Positions 45,529 to 54,883 of a DNA stretch of 64,000 nt are shown piece by piece (positions within the stretch are counted from its first letter, which is position 1; the number at the start of each line of letters is the position of its first letter). Origin of the DNA: Prevotella scopos JCM 17725. Its GTDB lineage: Bacteria; Bacteroidota; Bacteroidia; Bacteroidales; Bacteroidaceae. The stretch is taken from positions 682,001 through 746,000 of the forward strand of contig NZ_CP072390.1 in assembly GCF_018127785.1 (NCBI RefSeq). Reading direction: 5' to 3'. Made by a program: the position numbers and the translations under genes. Under the pieces are notes generated by a model, which saw only the letters and a list, made by a program, of their open reading frames with translations, did no database searches and was not told the DNA's origin.

Positions 45529-45819
45529 ATGGCAGACGATAAGCTACATATAAGATTGCATGTTTATGATGCAGAACTTTCCGTAAATGTACCTAGGGAG
45601 GATGAAGAGTATTATCGTTCGGCAGCCAAGCTTATTACTGACACAATTAATACTTATTCAACTCTTTTTAAGGGTAAGAAGGGGGATAAGGATATTATAT
45701 ATATGGCAATGCTAGATATTGCATTGCGATATAAGAAAGAAGGTGTACGTAATGATACAGCTCCATTTAATGATATCCTCAATAAACTCACTTCAGAAAT
45801 TGAAGATGCACTGAAGTAG
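45529..45819 (+). CDS. zapA: Cell division protein ZapA
   Basis: FtsZ-associated protein that cross-links protofilaments. The 96 residues show the ZapA pattern: a beta-strand start (KLHIRLHVYDAELSVNVPRE), then YYRSAAKLITDTINTYS, and the helix with IYMAMLDIALRYKKE. Length is normal. It sits between a coiled-coil gene and rny, a common arrangement in Bacteroidota. Confidence 0.88.
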   Translation: MADDKLHIRLHVYDAELSVNVPREDEEYYRSAAKLITDTINTYSTLFKGKKGDKDIIYMAMLDIALRYKKEGVRNDTAPFNDILNKLTSEIEDALK

Positions 45820-45855
45820 GGAGAATATTTAAATTTAAATTATAATAAAGAATCA

Positions 45856-47397
45856 ATGAGTCCAATAGTAACAGTTATTATAGCTGTGGTATGCCTTTCG
45901 GCTGGATGTGCTGGTGGATTTGCTATTTTCCGTTATATACTAACAGGAAAATACAAAGATACAATGGATAAAGCGGAGAAAGCTGCAGAGGTAATCAAAG
46001 AAAAGAAACTTCTTGAAGTTAAAGAAAAGTTCTTAAACAAAAAAAGCGAACTAGAGAAAGAAGTCCAACAGCGTACGCTAAAGATACAACAAGGTGAAAA
46101 TCGCTTGAAGCAACGTGAGGTTGCTCTGAACCAACGTCAGGAAGAAATAAATCGTCGTAAACAGGATGTAGATCAGCAGCAGCAACGTGTTGATAACGAG
46201 AAAAAACTACTGCAAATTAAGCAGCAGGATCTTGAGAAAATGCAAGAACAGGAGCGAATGAAACTAGAAGAACTCTCTGGTCTTAGTTCTGACGAGGCAA
46301 AGAAACGTTTGATAGAAAGTCTGAAAGATCAGGCCAAACTTGATGCTGCATCTTATATCAATGAAATAGTGGACGAGGCAAAGCTGAATGCAAATCAACA
46401 AGCTAAGCGTATTGTTATTCAGACTATTCAGCGTGTAGCTACTGAAACTGCTATTGAGAATTCCGTTAGTGTATTCCATATAGATAGTGATGAAGTGAAA
46501 GGTCGTATTATTGGTCGTGAAGGTCGTAATATTCGTGCTTTAGAAGCAGCAACAGGAGTTGAGATTGTAGTTGATGATACTCCTGAAGCTATTGTAATAT
46601 CAGCTTTTGACCCCGTACGTCGTGAGATTTGTCGATTAGCTCTACACCAACTTGTTACAGACGGACGTATCCATCCAGCCCGTATTGAGGAAGTTGTTGC
46701 TAAGGTAAAAAAACAGCTTGACAATGAAATCATCGAAACGGGTAAGCGTACTGCTATTGATTTGGGTATTCATGGTCTTCATCCAGAGTTGATTCGTATC
46801 ATAGGTAAGATGAAATATCGTTCTTCATACGGTCAGAATCTTCTACAGCATGCTCGTGAGACTGCAAATCTCTGTGCTGTTATGGCAAGTGAATTAGGTT
46901 TGAATCCGAAGAAGGCAAAACGTGCAGGCTTGTTGCATGACATTGGTAAGGTTCCTGATGAAGAAACTGATTTACCACATGCACTTTACGGAGGTAAGAT
47001 TGCTGAGAAGTATAAAGAGAAACCAGATATTTGCAATGCCATTGCTGCTCACCATGATGAGGTCGAGATGACTACACTTCTTGCACCAATTGTTCAGGTG
47101 TGTGATGCTATCTCTGGTGCTCGTCCTGGTGCTCGTCGTGAGATTGTGGAAGCTTATATTAAGCGTCTGAATGATCTTGAAGCGATAGCAATGAGCTATC
47201 CTGGTGTAACTAAGACTTATGCGATCCAAGCTGGTCGTGAGCTTCGTGTAATCGTAGGAGCTGATAAGATGGACGATGCAGAAAGCGAAAAACTCAGTTC
47301 AGAGATAGCAGAAAAGATACAGAATGAGATGACTTATCCTGGTCAGGTTAAGATTACTGTCATTCGTGAGATTCGTTCTGTTGCATACGCAAAGTAA
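45856..47397 (+). CDS. rny: Ribonuclease Y
   Basis: Membrane-anchored endoribonuclease that starts mRNA decay. An N-terminal TM helix (about 4-26) is followed by a long charged coiled coil (about 35-150). A KH domain (about 205-270) follows, with [20 protein letters not shown], and then an HD domain with [18 protein letters not shown] and [12 protein letters not shown] (catalytic HD pair). AAHHDEVE and the C-terminal [13 protein letters not shown] complete the pattern. Length 513 is typical. A strong terminator follows 24 bp after the stop. Confidence 0.96.
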   Translation: MSPIVTVIIAVVCLSAGCAGGFAIFRYILTGKYKDTMDKAEKAAEVIKEKKLLEVKEKFLNKKSELEKEVQQRTLKIQQGENRLKQREVALNQRQEEINRRKQDVDQQQQRVDNEKKLLQIKQQDLEKMQEQERMKLEELSGLSSDEAKKRLIESLKDQAKLDAASYINEIVDEAKLNANQQAKRIVIQTIQRVATETAIENSVSVFHIDSDEVKGRIIGREGRNIRALEAATGVEIVVDDTPEAIVISAFDPVRREICRLALHQLVTDGRIHPARIEEVVAKVKKQLDNEIIETGKRTAIDLGIHGLHPELIRIIGKMKYRSSYGQNLLQHARETANLCAVMASELGLNPKKAKRAGLLHDIGKVPDEETDLPHALYGGKIAEKYKEKPDICNAIAAHHDEVEMTTLLAPIVQVCDAISGARPGARREIVEAYIKRLNDLEAIAMSYPGVTKTYAIQAGRELRVIVGADKMDDAESEKLSSEIAEKIQNEMTYPGQVKITVIREIRSVAYAK

Positions 47398-47420
47398 AAC
47401 TTTAATTGAATTATATATAG

Positions 47421-47450
47421 AGCACTCCCGGCGAGGGGGTGCTTTTTATA
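47421..47450 (+). terminator. Terminator of the zapA-rny unit
   Basis: AGCACTCCC/GGGGGTGCT stem with loop GGCGA and TTTTTA tail. Confidence 0.88.
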
Positions 47451-47819
47451 TTTCTATAGGTTTGTAAAACATGGGATTTCTCTTGATTTATAGTGGCTAT
47501 TAAAAATAATAATTTGGTGAAAAAATTTTAAGCTTATGCACTGCCCTAAATTTATGAAAAAAAACTTATCAATCTAAGTGTTTAAGTCGAATTTTTTATT
47601 TCATAAAACAAACCAAAATATATCAGTAAAGGAAATATTCTTTCTACATTTTTACTGAATCCTAACCACAAGTTAAACGTACTTCAATATTAAACTTTGA
47701 TAAAAAGGTCTATTGGCTTTAGTGTTAATTAATATACTGTATCCTGCATAAAACAGTTTGGAATTCGTATCGTTGTGGTCATTATGAAGAGTTAAAAATA
47801 ATCTCACTAACTGCTTCTC

Positions 47820-48990
47820 CAAAACAATGAAGACTGTGAGAGCGAGAAAGTTACATGGGCTGACTCCACTGAAGGAGTACACATCACTCTGAAATACCGC
47901 CATACTACCATCAATGTTGATAGGAGTGATATCCCTATATTTGACTTCTGCCACGAACGGAGTTGGATATATCCGAAATGTGGAACTATAAGACGATTTT
48001 CGAAGCTAGAATCACTCGATACCGAGGTAACGATGAGACAAAAAGTATCCTTGTTTCGTAGGTAATGCCAAACTTGCGGCTGTCTTTTTTGAGTGGAAAA
48101 ATAACGATAGGTACGTTACTATCCACTAAGAATCAGACAATGACAGCACGGATGATGCGTCTATCCTTTGAGCATGCTCACGGAGTGATGCAATGAGCCG
48201 TTGAATGAGTACTGAATTGGAGTGAGAACAAGTATATATATGAAAAAATCTGTATGGATGAGAAATCAATCTAAAAAAAAGTATGCGTATGTGAGTATGC
48301 TCTATGATAGAGATACGGGGAAGTCATTGAAGTAGAGTCTGGTCAGACCAAGAAAAGAGTTGGGAAAAAGTGTGTTAAGACTCTTAACGAAAAGCAAGGG
48401 GCTGGTGAGTAGACCATATGCGCTGACATGTTAAATACCTGTATCGATAGAGCGAAGAAGAACCTTTTTAATGCAAGTAATTGCCAAAGCATGCACCACT
48501 TTGTAACCTATCTGAACGATGCAGTTGACAAGATTTGCTAACGTGAGGTTATGCACTTTCATGAACTGAAATACACCAAATATTTATGGTAAAAGAATAA
48601 GTCAAAAAACACCACCAAGGACCAAGTTTGTATTAACAAACCTGAAGATGTAGAATATGAGGTTTTTCAGGCTTGGAAAGTCAAAGAACTCTTTCATGAC
48701 CTCTAACGTCTCAAGTATCATGGCGCCTGGATGCTTACGGAATATTGCTATGTAGGATGGACGATGTATTGCAATACAGCATAGAGGAAATCAGCGGAGT
48801 GGTCTTTATTTTCAAGTGACACATTAAAGGTGTCGTCAGAGCTATGGTAATAGGTGCCAATAAAGGCAAAGCCAAAATAACAGGCGGATTCTATTCACTA
48901 GATGAAAACCATTGGAAGAAGATATGGAACTGCAGAGCGATACAGAATCACAATCCTATTTTTCTATGGTTGGTTAGACTTTAGTTAATT
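47820..48990 (+). pseudogene. Decayed ISL3/ISAon1-like transposase
   Basis: Plus-strand remnants, broken by many stops and frameshifts, still read as an ISL3-family transposase. They include an N-terminal zinc-ribbon trace (WIYPKCG, then CQTCG), KSVWMRNQSKKKYAYVSMLY with DRDTGK, ADMLNTCIDRAKKNLFNASN with HHFVTYLNDAVDKIC, and a C-terminal SLDENHWKKIW trace. No frame is open for long. The flanks show no clear inverted ends. The 370 bases between rny and this relic hold nothing else I can support. Confidence 0.7.
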
Positions 48991-49083
48991 CACGCTAAAG
49001 CCAGCAGAACTGATAAAAAAGTCCTCGGCAAAGCATAAAATTAATTTATGGATTGTAGAGGACTCTTATTTAGGTTATGGTTG

Positions 49084-49383
49084 TTAGCAACCAGAACCGT
49101 CAAGGCGGCATGAAGCTGCTGCAGGGGAGTCATTTAGTTCAATACCTGCTTCTGCTGGAGATAGTGTTACTGTCCCATCTTCTAGTACAAAGCAAGGAAC
49201 ACCGGCATAACCATATTTCTTTGCATCATCAAAAACTGCATTATTGTCACGAAGACGAAGAAACTCTTTCAAATATCTAATATTTGAGCCAATTTCAATT
49301 ACCTCATAACGGCTATCACCTTCTACGCGCTTGTCAACTGCAATACAGTCAGGACAAGTATTCATTCCATAAATCTTAATCAT
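49084..49383 (-). CDS. Glutaredoxin-like thioredoxin-fold protein
   Basis: A 99-residue protein opening MIKIYGMNTCPDCIAVDKRV, a thioredoxin-fold beta strand and CPDC redox motif like glutaredoxin-related proteins. GVPCFVLEDG is the cis-Pro loop. The C-terminal tail has two further Cys (SCRLDGSGC), which is unusual and could bind metal. It lies 50 bp downstream of a YecH-type gene. Redox partner or substrate unknown. Confidence 0.85.
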   Translation of the reverse strand: MIKIYGMNTCPDCIAVDKRVEGDSRYEVIEIGSNIRYLKEFLRLRDNNAVFDDAKKYGYAGVPCFVLEDGTVTLSPAEAGIELNDSPAAASCRLDGSGC

Positions 49384-49433
49384 GATTTTCTCTCTTTTTG
49401 CTAATTAAATATAAGTCAACTAAATTAACAGTT

Positions 49434-49664
49434 TTAGTGATTACAAATCTTCGTTGTATCAACAGTAAACCCACTCTTAGCAGGCATGAATTTTCCTCGC
49501 TCTGTTAAGAAGTCAACTAGTTCTTCTGCATTCATACCATCTACGGAACAAGTATGAAAGCGCTCATTCTCACCGAAATGCGCTATAATAGCTTTAACTA
49601 GATCCTCTTTTGTTTCGTAGCTATTTCCCTCCATCATGTGAAGTACATCATGTCCATGTGCCAT
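49434..49664 (-). CDS. YecH/DUF2492-family metal-binding protein
   Basis: A 76-residue protein starting MAHGHDVLHMMEG, which matches the His-rich start of YecH. It continues with FGENERFHTCSVDGMNAEEL, where His and Cys are conserved, and ends KICNH. Family members are small putative metal binders. It precedes the glutaredoxin-like gene and the two probably form one unit. Precise function unknown. Confidence 0.85.
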   Translation of the reverse strand: MAHGHDVLHMMEGNSYETKEDLVKAIIAHFGENERFHTCSVDGMNAEELVDFLTERGKFMPAKSGFTVDTTKICNH

Positions 49665-49928
49665 ATTTTCTTTTTTTTCGTTAATAATTTAATACATTAA
49701 GTTCATCATTGAACAAATTATTATGAGCAAAAGTTATGCCATCTGTTAAATTAACTAATATTAATAGTATAAAAATGATAATGTGACATAAATTAATTAC
49801 TTTTGTGTTTGATAGCAGATTATGTTTGTAAGATGAAAATTACAACTGATGCTGTTTAACTTTAGTGTCTCTTGTTTATTCATTCAAAGAAGCATTGATG
49901 TATATAAATATTTGATAATAATTATATT

Positions 49929-50387
49929 ATGATGAAGAAACTTTTACTTGCTTTTGCAGCTACGATGTTGTTATTATCATCATGTGGTACAAATAAGACG
50001 ATGATGGAGCAATCTACTATAGTAAATTATACTGAAGCTCGTAATTACTTTCATATTGGTAATGAAACAAAGCCTATTATAAAAAAAATAACTTCTAAAC
50101 AAATCCTTGCACAGGAGTTTGGGGAAGCTGCTTTTATGGGTAAAGATGGTGAACCAACCAAAATAGATTTCAACAATAACTTTGCCATAGCTTATATTCT
50201 TCCAAAAACAAATCGGAAAACTGTTTTAGCCCCTCTTTCACTGATTTTAAAGAAAAATCACCTAGAATTGCAGTATAAATTAGAACAAGGGAAGGTACAA
50301 TCTTATTATACGCAACCATTTTTTATTATTGTTGTTAACAAAAAATATATTGATTATAAGGTTGTTGAAATTGAAGGTTGGGATTAG
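49929..50387 (+). CDS. Putative lipoprotein
   Basis: A 152-residue protein with a type II signal peptide: basic MMKK, hydrophobic stretch, and lipobox LLSSC (Cys about 19). The mature part is beta-rich and shows no family I recognise (DFNNNFAIAYILPKTNRKTV; FIIVVNKKYIDYKVVEIEGW). Probably anchored in the outer or inner membrane facing the periplasm. It is monocistronic between divergent yecH and a bidirectional terminator. Confidence 0.75.
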   Translation: MMKKLLLAFAATMLLLSSCGTNKTMMEQSTIVNYTEARNYFHIGNETKPIIKKITSKQILAQEFGEAAFMGKDGEPTKIDFNNNFAIAYILPKTNRKTVLAPLSLILKKNHLELQYKLEQGKVQSYYTQPFFIIVVNKKYIDYKVVEIEGWD

Positions 50388-50462
50388 TTAAATAAGAACC
50401 CGAATGAAAATAGAAATCTAAATATAAAAAAGAAACATAATTATTCTCTTTAAGTTTTTATA

Positions 50463-50498
50463 AAAAAGAAGGATAACTCAAAACGAGCTATCCTTTTT
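50463..50498. terminator. Bidirectional terminator
   Basis: AAGGATAACTC/GAGCTATCCTT stem (one mismatch) with A-rich left and T-rich right sides. It stands between the lipoprotein gene (plus) and the tRNA-Thr/Gly unit (minus) and can serve both. Confidence 0.75.
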
Positions 50499-50515
50499 AT
50501 ATTTTATAATCGGTG

Positions 50516-50586
50516 AGCGGAATACGGGAATCGAACCCGCCTCCCAGGCTTGGGAAGCCCGTGCACTACCGATGTGCTAATTCCGC
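50516..50586 (-). tRNA. tRNA-Gly (CCC)
   Basis: Acceptor GCGGAAT/ATTCCGC, anticodon stem CGGGC/GCCTG with loop TTCCCAA. Seventy-one nucleotides. Confidence 0.93.
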
Positions 50587-50592
50587 AAATGG

Positions 50593-50665
<73 letters not shown>

Positions 50666-50677
50666 GGTATTGCTGTG

Positions 50678-50709
50678 CAAAGTTACATTAAAAAAAACAA
50701 ACAACCAAA
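50678..50709 (-). promoter_or_regulatory. Promoter of tRNA-Thr/tRNA-Gly
   Basis: Minus strand TTTG (50,706-50,709), 20-bp spacer, TAACTTTG (50,678-50,685). Confidence 0.7.
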
Positions 50710-50863
50710 TTTTTGATTTATGTTTTTTTCTTCTGTTCTAGAACAAATATAATACTTTATGTTATTATAACTTTTTCATTTAATTTTGTTGATAGAACAT
50801 CACTTTGTTATTATTGAAAAATGTTGGCTCTATAAAGAATTGTATGGTGCTATCTCACACGAG

Positions 50864-50935
50864 TGTTAATCCGACAAAACGAAAAGTAGGTGCGTTGCAA
50901 AACGAAAAGTGATATTTTGATGCAAAACGAAAAGT
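50864..50935. promoter_or_regulatory. Prophage terminus with three MuA-like transposase binding sites
   Basis: RCAAAACGAAAAGT occurs at 50,874-50,887, 50,897-50,910 and 50,922-50,935, in the same orientation, with 23- and 25-bp spacing. The outermost copy is preceded by TGTTAATCCG, putting a terminal TG at 50,864. The CGAAA core is shared with the known Mu end sites. Confidence 0.75.
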
Positions 50936-51023
50936 AACAATTCTCAACACGCACACAATAGTAAAAAGGTGGCAAATTCTTGCAAGACTTGGATAATTCT
51001 GCAAGATTTTGCCACCTTTTAGA

Positions 51024-51698
51024 TTATACGTTGAGTTCAAACTTTATATCTTCATTACCATTAAGAAGTTCTTTTGTACGCTCTATATTATTTTTATAAA
51101 TGTGCACATTAGCAAGATTGAGCGTTATAGACTTTAAAGGGAAATCTATTTGCCTTGACATTAAATAAAGATGATAAATGTCTGCTGGAAGACCTAAATT
51201 TGCATCAGAACTTCGCTGAAAGGCTGACATTACAAGTTCACATTCATCTATTTGGAATTGTACAAGGCTAAGACAGGGTGCTTGATTAGTTTCTGCACCA
51301 GTCTCGCCTAAGAATAACACATAATTTTTGCTGCTACGCTTTTCACGATTTATCTTCTCTATCAGCGGAGGCAATTTCTCCAGATAGGTAGGATAACTAT
51401 TGACAAGAATTGAACCACAATAATCCCACCAAGCAATACCTGCCTTACGATACTTTTCAATCTGCCTTTCACCTTGCATGAAAAGTTGTAACTCATCCTT
51501 TAGCTTCCTACGTGCTATACTGTGAGTTTCGAAGATGTCGAGTAAGTCTGAAGGAGTAAGTGTTAGCTGTTCGTTCAACAGATACCTAATTTCCCCTTTC
51601 TTGTTACACTGTTGCTTTCCTATATGAATGATTCTGTCTAAAATCTTGTAGTATTTATTCATCGTTTTATCAGCATTTGAATTGCGTTTAACCAGCAT
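51024..51698 (-). CDS. Phage thymidylate-synthase-like protein
   Basis: A 224-residue relative of thymidylate synthase/dCMP hydroxymethylase. Visible landmarks are the dimer-region ELQLFMQGERQIEKYRKAGI then WWDY, the catalytic-loop APCLSLVQF with Cys about 142, the nucleotide-site QRSSDANLGLPADIYHLYLM and LANVHIYKNNIERT. The family RSADxFLGLPFN, HIYxNH and PC motifs correspond. It is shorter than ThyA (about 264). The gene overlaps the end of the adenine methylase gene by 11 bp, so they are coupled. In this position it more likely helps make a modified pyrimidine than housekeeping dTMP. A second possible start is the ATG at 51,662. Confidence 0.82.
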   Translation of the reverse strand: MLVKRNSNADKTMNKYYKILDRIIHIGKQQCNKKGEIRYLLNEQLTLTPSDLLDIFETHSIARRKLKDELQLFMQGERQIEKYRKAGIAWWDYCGSILVNSYPTYLEKLPPLIEKINREKRSSKNYVLFLGETGAETNQAPCLSLVQFQIDECELVMSAFQRSSDANLGLPADIYHLYLMSRQIDFPLKSITLNLANVHIYKNNIERTKELLNGNEDIKFELNV

Positions 51699-52521
51699 TC
51701 TTATACAGCATCATATCTGTATAGGTTGAGTTATAATTCATGCGAGCATTGAATTCCACCTTAGTACACTTCTCAAATGGATTACCAATATGCTTATTTC
51801 GACCTATCCAGTCACAGAGTTCAAGTATAGACGACTTATTGCTTGTGAAGTAAACAAATGAATGTCCAGCAAGAACTGACAGTACATCGAGATAATCAGC
51901 AAGCTTCCAATACATCTTATAAGTACCAACTTCAGTACTGAGGTAAGGAGGGTCAACCAAAAATACGACATTTGGAGTATCCTTATACTGATTAAAGACT
52001 TGTTTATAGTCTGCTGAAACAATTGTTAAACCATCCAAATAGCCATCACAAAGCGGATAATCAGTAGAGCGAATATTGTTATACAACGTCTCCTTGTTCA
52101 TGTCGTCAATATTCAGACAATACTTCATCGAAAATAAAAGAGAAGATGATATCGTGATGAAGTCCAAATAACCATAACGATCTTGATGTTTAATTAAGCA
52201 CTCAAAAATCTGTTTGCGTGCTCCTCCAACAATAGGCTTATGCTTAGGCAGTTCACGAACTATCTTTCTAAGCTCAGAGAGTAATTCATTAGTCTGTGGC
52301 ACGTGTTCAAGACGTAGTCTGTAACCATCAAAATCATTATACACGACTTTAGAATGTGGTTTCTCGGACTTCGTAATATGTGACAACAAACCACTTCCTC
52401 CGAACAAATCAACAAATGTTGTTCCGTCTGGGAACTGTTCTAACACCTTCTTAAATTCTTTTGCGAACATCCGCTTTTGTCCAACGAATGGAAGCGGAGC
52501 AGAATAATATATTTTCTTCAT
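51688..52521 (-). CDS. D12-class DNA adenine-N6 methyltransferase (Dam-like)
   Basis: SAM-dependent DNA methylase. N-terminal APLPFVGQKRMFA corresponds to the Dam PFxxxGGK-type start. TTFVDLFGGSGLLS (about 34-47) is the SAM motif. FLVDPPYLSTEVGTY (about 185-200) contains the catalytic DPPY. Length 277 is normal. It sits just inside the phage end together with a thymidylate-synthase-like gene, i.e. where Mu has its Mom DNA modification gene. Likely protects phage DNA from host restriction; the recognition sequence is unknown. Confidence 0.9.
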   Translation of the reverse strand: MKKIYYSAPLPFVGQKRMFAKEFKKVLEQFPDGTTFVDLFGGSGLLSHITKSEKPHSKVVYNDFDGYRLRLEHVPQTNELLSELRKIVRELPKHKPIVGGARKQIFECLIKHQDRYGYLDFITISSSLLFSMKYCLNIDDMNKETLYNNIRSTDYPLCDGYLDGLTIVSADYKQVFNQYKDTPNVVFLVDPPYLSTEVGTYKMYWKLADYLDVLSVLAGHSFVYFTSNKSSILELCDWIGRNKHIGNPFEKCTKVEFNARMNYNSTYTDMMLYKNAG

Positions 52522-52574
52522 AATAATGCAAAGGTCGTGAGTTTTTCTTTCACAAGCATAAACGTATATACAGC

Positions 52575-52817
52575 TTACACTGCAAACAAATTGCAGTCAG
52601 TTTGAAATCGCTTGATAAGGCCATATACTTTACGTTCACTTATAGCGTATTTTACGGCAAGTACTGCCACTATGTAAGACACTTTTTCATGATTTTCCAA
52701 CATTTGTCTATATTCAGTATATAGATCTATATATTTTTCATCATTCAATCTAACTCCTGCTATATGGAGGTTTCTTAATAGTTCCCTGTTAATTTTTACA
52801 ATCTCAATTATCTTCAT
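52575..52817 (-). CDS. Small phage protein of unknown function
   Basis: An 80-residue, helical, soluble protein starting MKIIEIVKINRELLRNLHIA with AVLAVKYAISERKVYGLIKR near the end, the latter resembling a helix-turn-helix. A longer start at 52,877 would run through the large inverted repeat and is rejected. No family recognised; a DNA-binding role is only a possibility. It lies between the tail fibre and the methylase genes. Confidence 0.6.
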   Translation of the reverse strand: MKIIEIVKINRELLRNLHIAGVRLNDEKYIDLYTEYRQMLENHEKVSYIVAVLAVKYAISERKVYGLIKRFQTDCNLFAV

Positions 52818-52839
52818 ATCTAATAAATTTCGTAAATTT

Positions 52840-52949
52840 GCAACGCCAATCACTTTTATTATACAATAAAACGCCACAAGAGCGAGCGAGGATATTTGCC
52901 CCCGGTCGCGCTCTTGTGGCGTACATTGTTTAAAAGTGATTGGCGTTGC
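52840..52949. repeat. Large two-step inverted repeat after the tail-fibre gene
   Basis: Outer arms of 19 bp, perfect (52,840-52,858 with 52,931-52,949, GCAACGCCAATCACTTTTA). Inner arms of 14 bp, perfect (52,871-52,884 with 52,909-52,922, ACGCCACAAGAGCG). The loop is 24 bases and the spacers are unequal (12 and 8). Could be a strong terminator, an RNA structure or a recombinase site. Confidence 0.8.
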
Positions 52950-53014
52950 TTATTAACAGGCTGGGGGCTTTTTACTCCCTCCCCACGTAAAGATACTTTA
53001 TTTATTCATTATAT

Positions 53015-54874
53015 TTATATAGAGAAAGTGTGTAGTGTCGTTTTCATTACATCTAAGAGGATACTTGCCATTCTCTTATATCCTTCTTCTGTTGGATGTA
53101 GACCATCTTCCATCAATATTGAGATATTGTGTTTATTGATATTACATAAATGAAACCAATCACATACAGGAAGACTTTCATATTTTCCAATCTCAATCAT
53201 AGCATTTGCGAAATCTTCTTGATAAGCTCCAGTTCCATTATATCTGCCATCCCAGTCTTGTGACCCACTTTTTGCTTTTGCGAAGTTTATGAGGATTATA
53301 ATAGCCTTTGGATTTACCTCATACACCTTATCTATAATACTGCGCATAGCACCGTAAAAACCTTTCCTTGTTTTGTTTTTGTAATCATCGAAGGTTCCAA
53401 GAGATCCTGCCCACCAATCATTAATACCCTCTTCAATTGTGTACATGTCAGCCTTTACAATTTGTGAAACTCCATCTTTTGCAAGGCTGCCACTTACAGC
53501 GTTATTGGTGAATTTTGAGAAATTCAGAACGCTTCTGACGTTCGTTTGGTATCCAAGCATATTATTATTTCTTGCAGAAATAGATGTACCAACACTACAC
53601 CAATGTAGAGGTATAGTATTACTTGCATTATCCTTGTCAGATGAAACTATTGGCAGTTTCTTATAGCTCTCAATATTAAAGTGTACGTTGAGATTCAACG
53701 TCATGTCGCCGTATGCATAACCTCGCTTGCCAAGCATCCTATATTTTGTCGCAACTTTAGTTGAATATTTGGGGGCAACTCCATCAAAGAAAAAGCCGAC
53801 ACTACAACCTCGTGGTATTACAATATCTGTATCAGTCGCTTGGTAGACACTTTGCAATGTAGGACATCCTCCATTGACATCATCTACATAAAATATTCCA
53901 ATTCTTCTATCGGGCTTAGAGCCTCCATTAAAAGATTTTATAATTCCTCCAAGTTCATATTTAACAGGAAAAACAAGGAAATCATCAACTCCAGCAGCAG
54001 TAGCTTCTGAAGAACTAATATCACCAACTACTTCTTGTAATTTAACTTTTCTATAGCGTACACCTAATAGTTCTTCATCAGTAGTGGGGTATTTTGCAGT
54101 GTTGTATGCTACGGAAATACTACCTATATTTGTAGTTGAAGCACATACCTTAACTTGTGACCACTTCTCTCCGATTCTTGTATAGGAATTACTCTTTACT
54201 TGTGTTATAAATGTACCATTTGTATCATATACACAAATTCCACAATAGCCGTCATTACCATATACCCCCAATGGTGAACCTGTAATTTTCAGAAACAGAC
54301 CATCCTTATATGTAGGAAGAGGAAATTCTTTTATTACATAGCCATTGTTAGAGACCATACTTCCATCATTTTTTAACAAACTATTTAGTTGTGGTATGCC
54401 TTCTATCTCCACATCATCAGACCAAATAGCATCTATACCATTGATGCTATCATGTATAGAGTTTGTCACAGCTTTCTGAGACATCACTTTTGTAGCACTA
54501 TCACCTGTCTCCTGCGCAATAGAAAGAGTCGTTCCGCCACTGACCTTTCCCATCAGCAACCAGCCTGGCTTCTGATACGCATAAATATTTCCATTCTCAG
54601 AACTATCAGCATGTGTATCATCATAGATGCTTACTAACTGACCATAGCGGAGAGCCTTGCCGTTAGCTCCGACAGGGTCTGTATCAGCCTCCATAGCTGA
54701 CTTAGACTGATAAACCTTTTTAATGCCAAGTCCATCAGCCGACTGCTCCAATGAGGCTATGTATGCTAATGTGTCTTCATGCAGCTTACCAACCTCTTCA
54801 GGCGTAATGCTGTCTACTTGACTTTTCTCTTTGAGTTCCTTTGCTCGCTTGAGCAGATTATATATTGTATCCAT
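53015..54874 (-). CDS. Phage tail fibre / receptor-binding protein with SGNH hydrolase domain
   Basis: A 619-residue protein. The N-terminal 70 residues form a coiled coil (NLLKRAKELKEKSQVDSITP) that probably trimerises and joins the baseplate; a beta-rich middle follows. The last 220 residues are an SGNH/GDSL hydrolase: HWCSVGTSIS (block I Ser-like), EEGINDWWAG (block III with Asn) and ILMEDGLHPTEEGYKRM (DGxHP block V with the His). Such domains deacetylate surface polysaccharide. The block I Gly-x-Ser context (SVGTS) is somewhat unusual, so activity is not certain. Confidence 0.82.
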   Translation of the reverse strand: MDTIYNLLKRAKELKEKSQVDSITPEEVGKLHEDTLAYIASLEQSADGLGIKKVYQSKSAMEADTDPVGANGKALRYGQLVSIYDDTHADSSENGNIYAYQKPGWLLMGKVSGGTTLSIAQETGDSATKVMSQKAVTNSIHDSINGIDAIWSDDVEIEGIPQLNSLLKNDGSMVSNNGYVIKEFPLPTYKDGLFLKITGSPLGVYGNDGYCGICVYDTNGTFITQVKSNSYTRIGEKWSQVKVCASTTNIGSISVAYNTAKYPTTDEELLGVRYRKVKLQEVVGDISSSEATAAGVDDFLVFPVKYELGGIIKSFNGGSKPDRRIGIFYVDDVNGGCPTLQSVYQATDTDIVIPRGCSVGFFFDGVAPKYSTKVATKYRMLGKRGYAYGDMTLNLNVHFNIESYKKLPIVSSDKDNASNTIPLHWCSVGTSISARNNNMLGYQTNVRSVLNFSKFTNNAVSGSLAKDGVSQIVKADMYTIEEGINDWWAGSLGTFDDYKNKTRKGFYGAMRSIIDKVYEVNPKAIIILINFAKAKSGSQDWDGRYNGTGAYQEDFANAMIEIGKYESLPVCDWFHLCNINKHNISILMEDGLHPTEEGYKRMASILLDVMKTTLHTFSI

Positions 54875-54883
54875 AGTTATTTT

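Noticed and set aside
52818..52877. Longer start for the small phage gene at 52,575
   Set aside because: The extension would be encoded by one arm of the large inverted repeat.
53015..54874. Diversity-generating retroelement acting on the tail fibre, as known in some Bacteroides Mu-like phages
   Set aside because: No reverse transcriptase, template repeat or matching variable repeat was seen in the window; it could only lie beyond 64,000.
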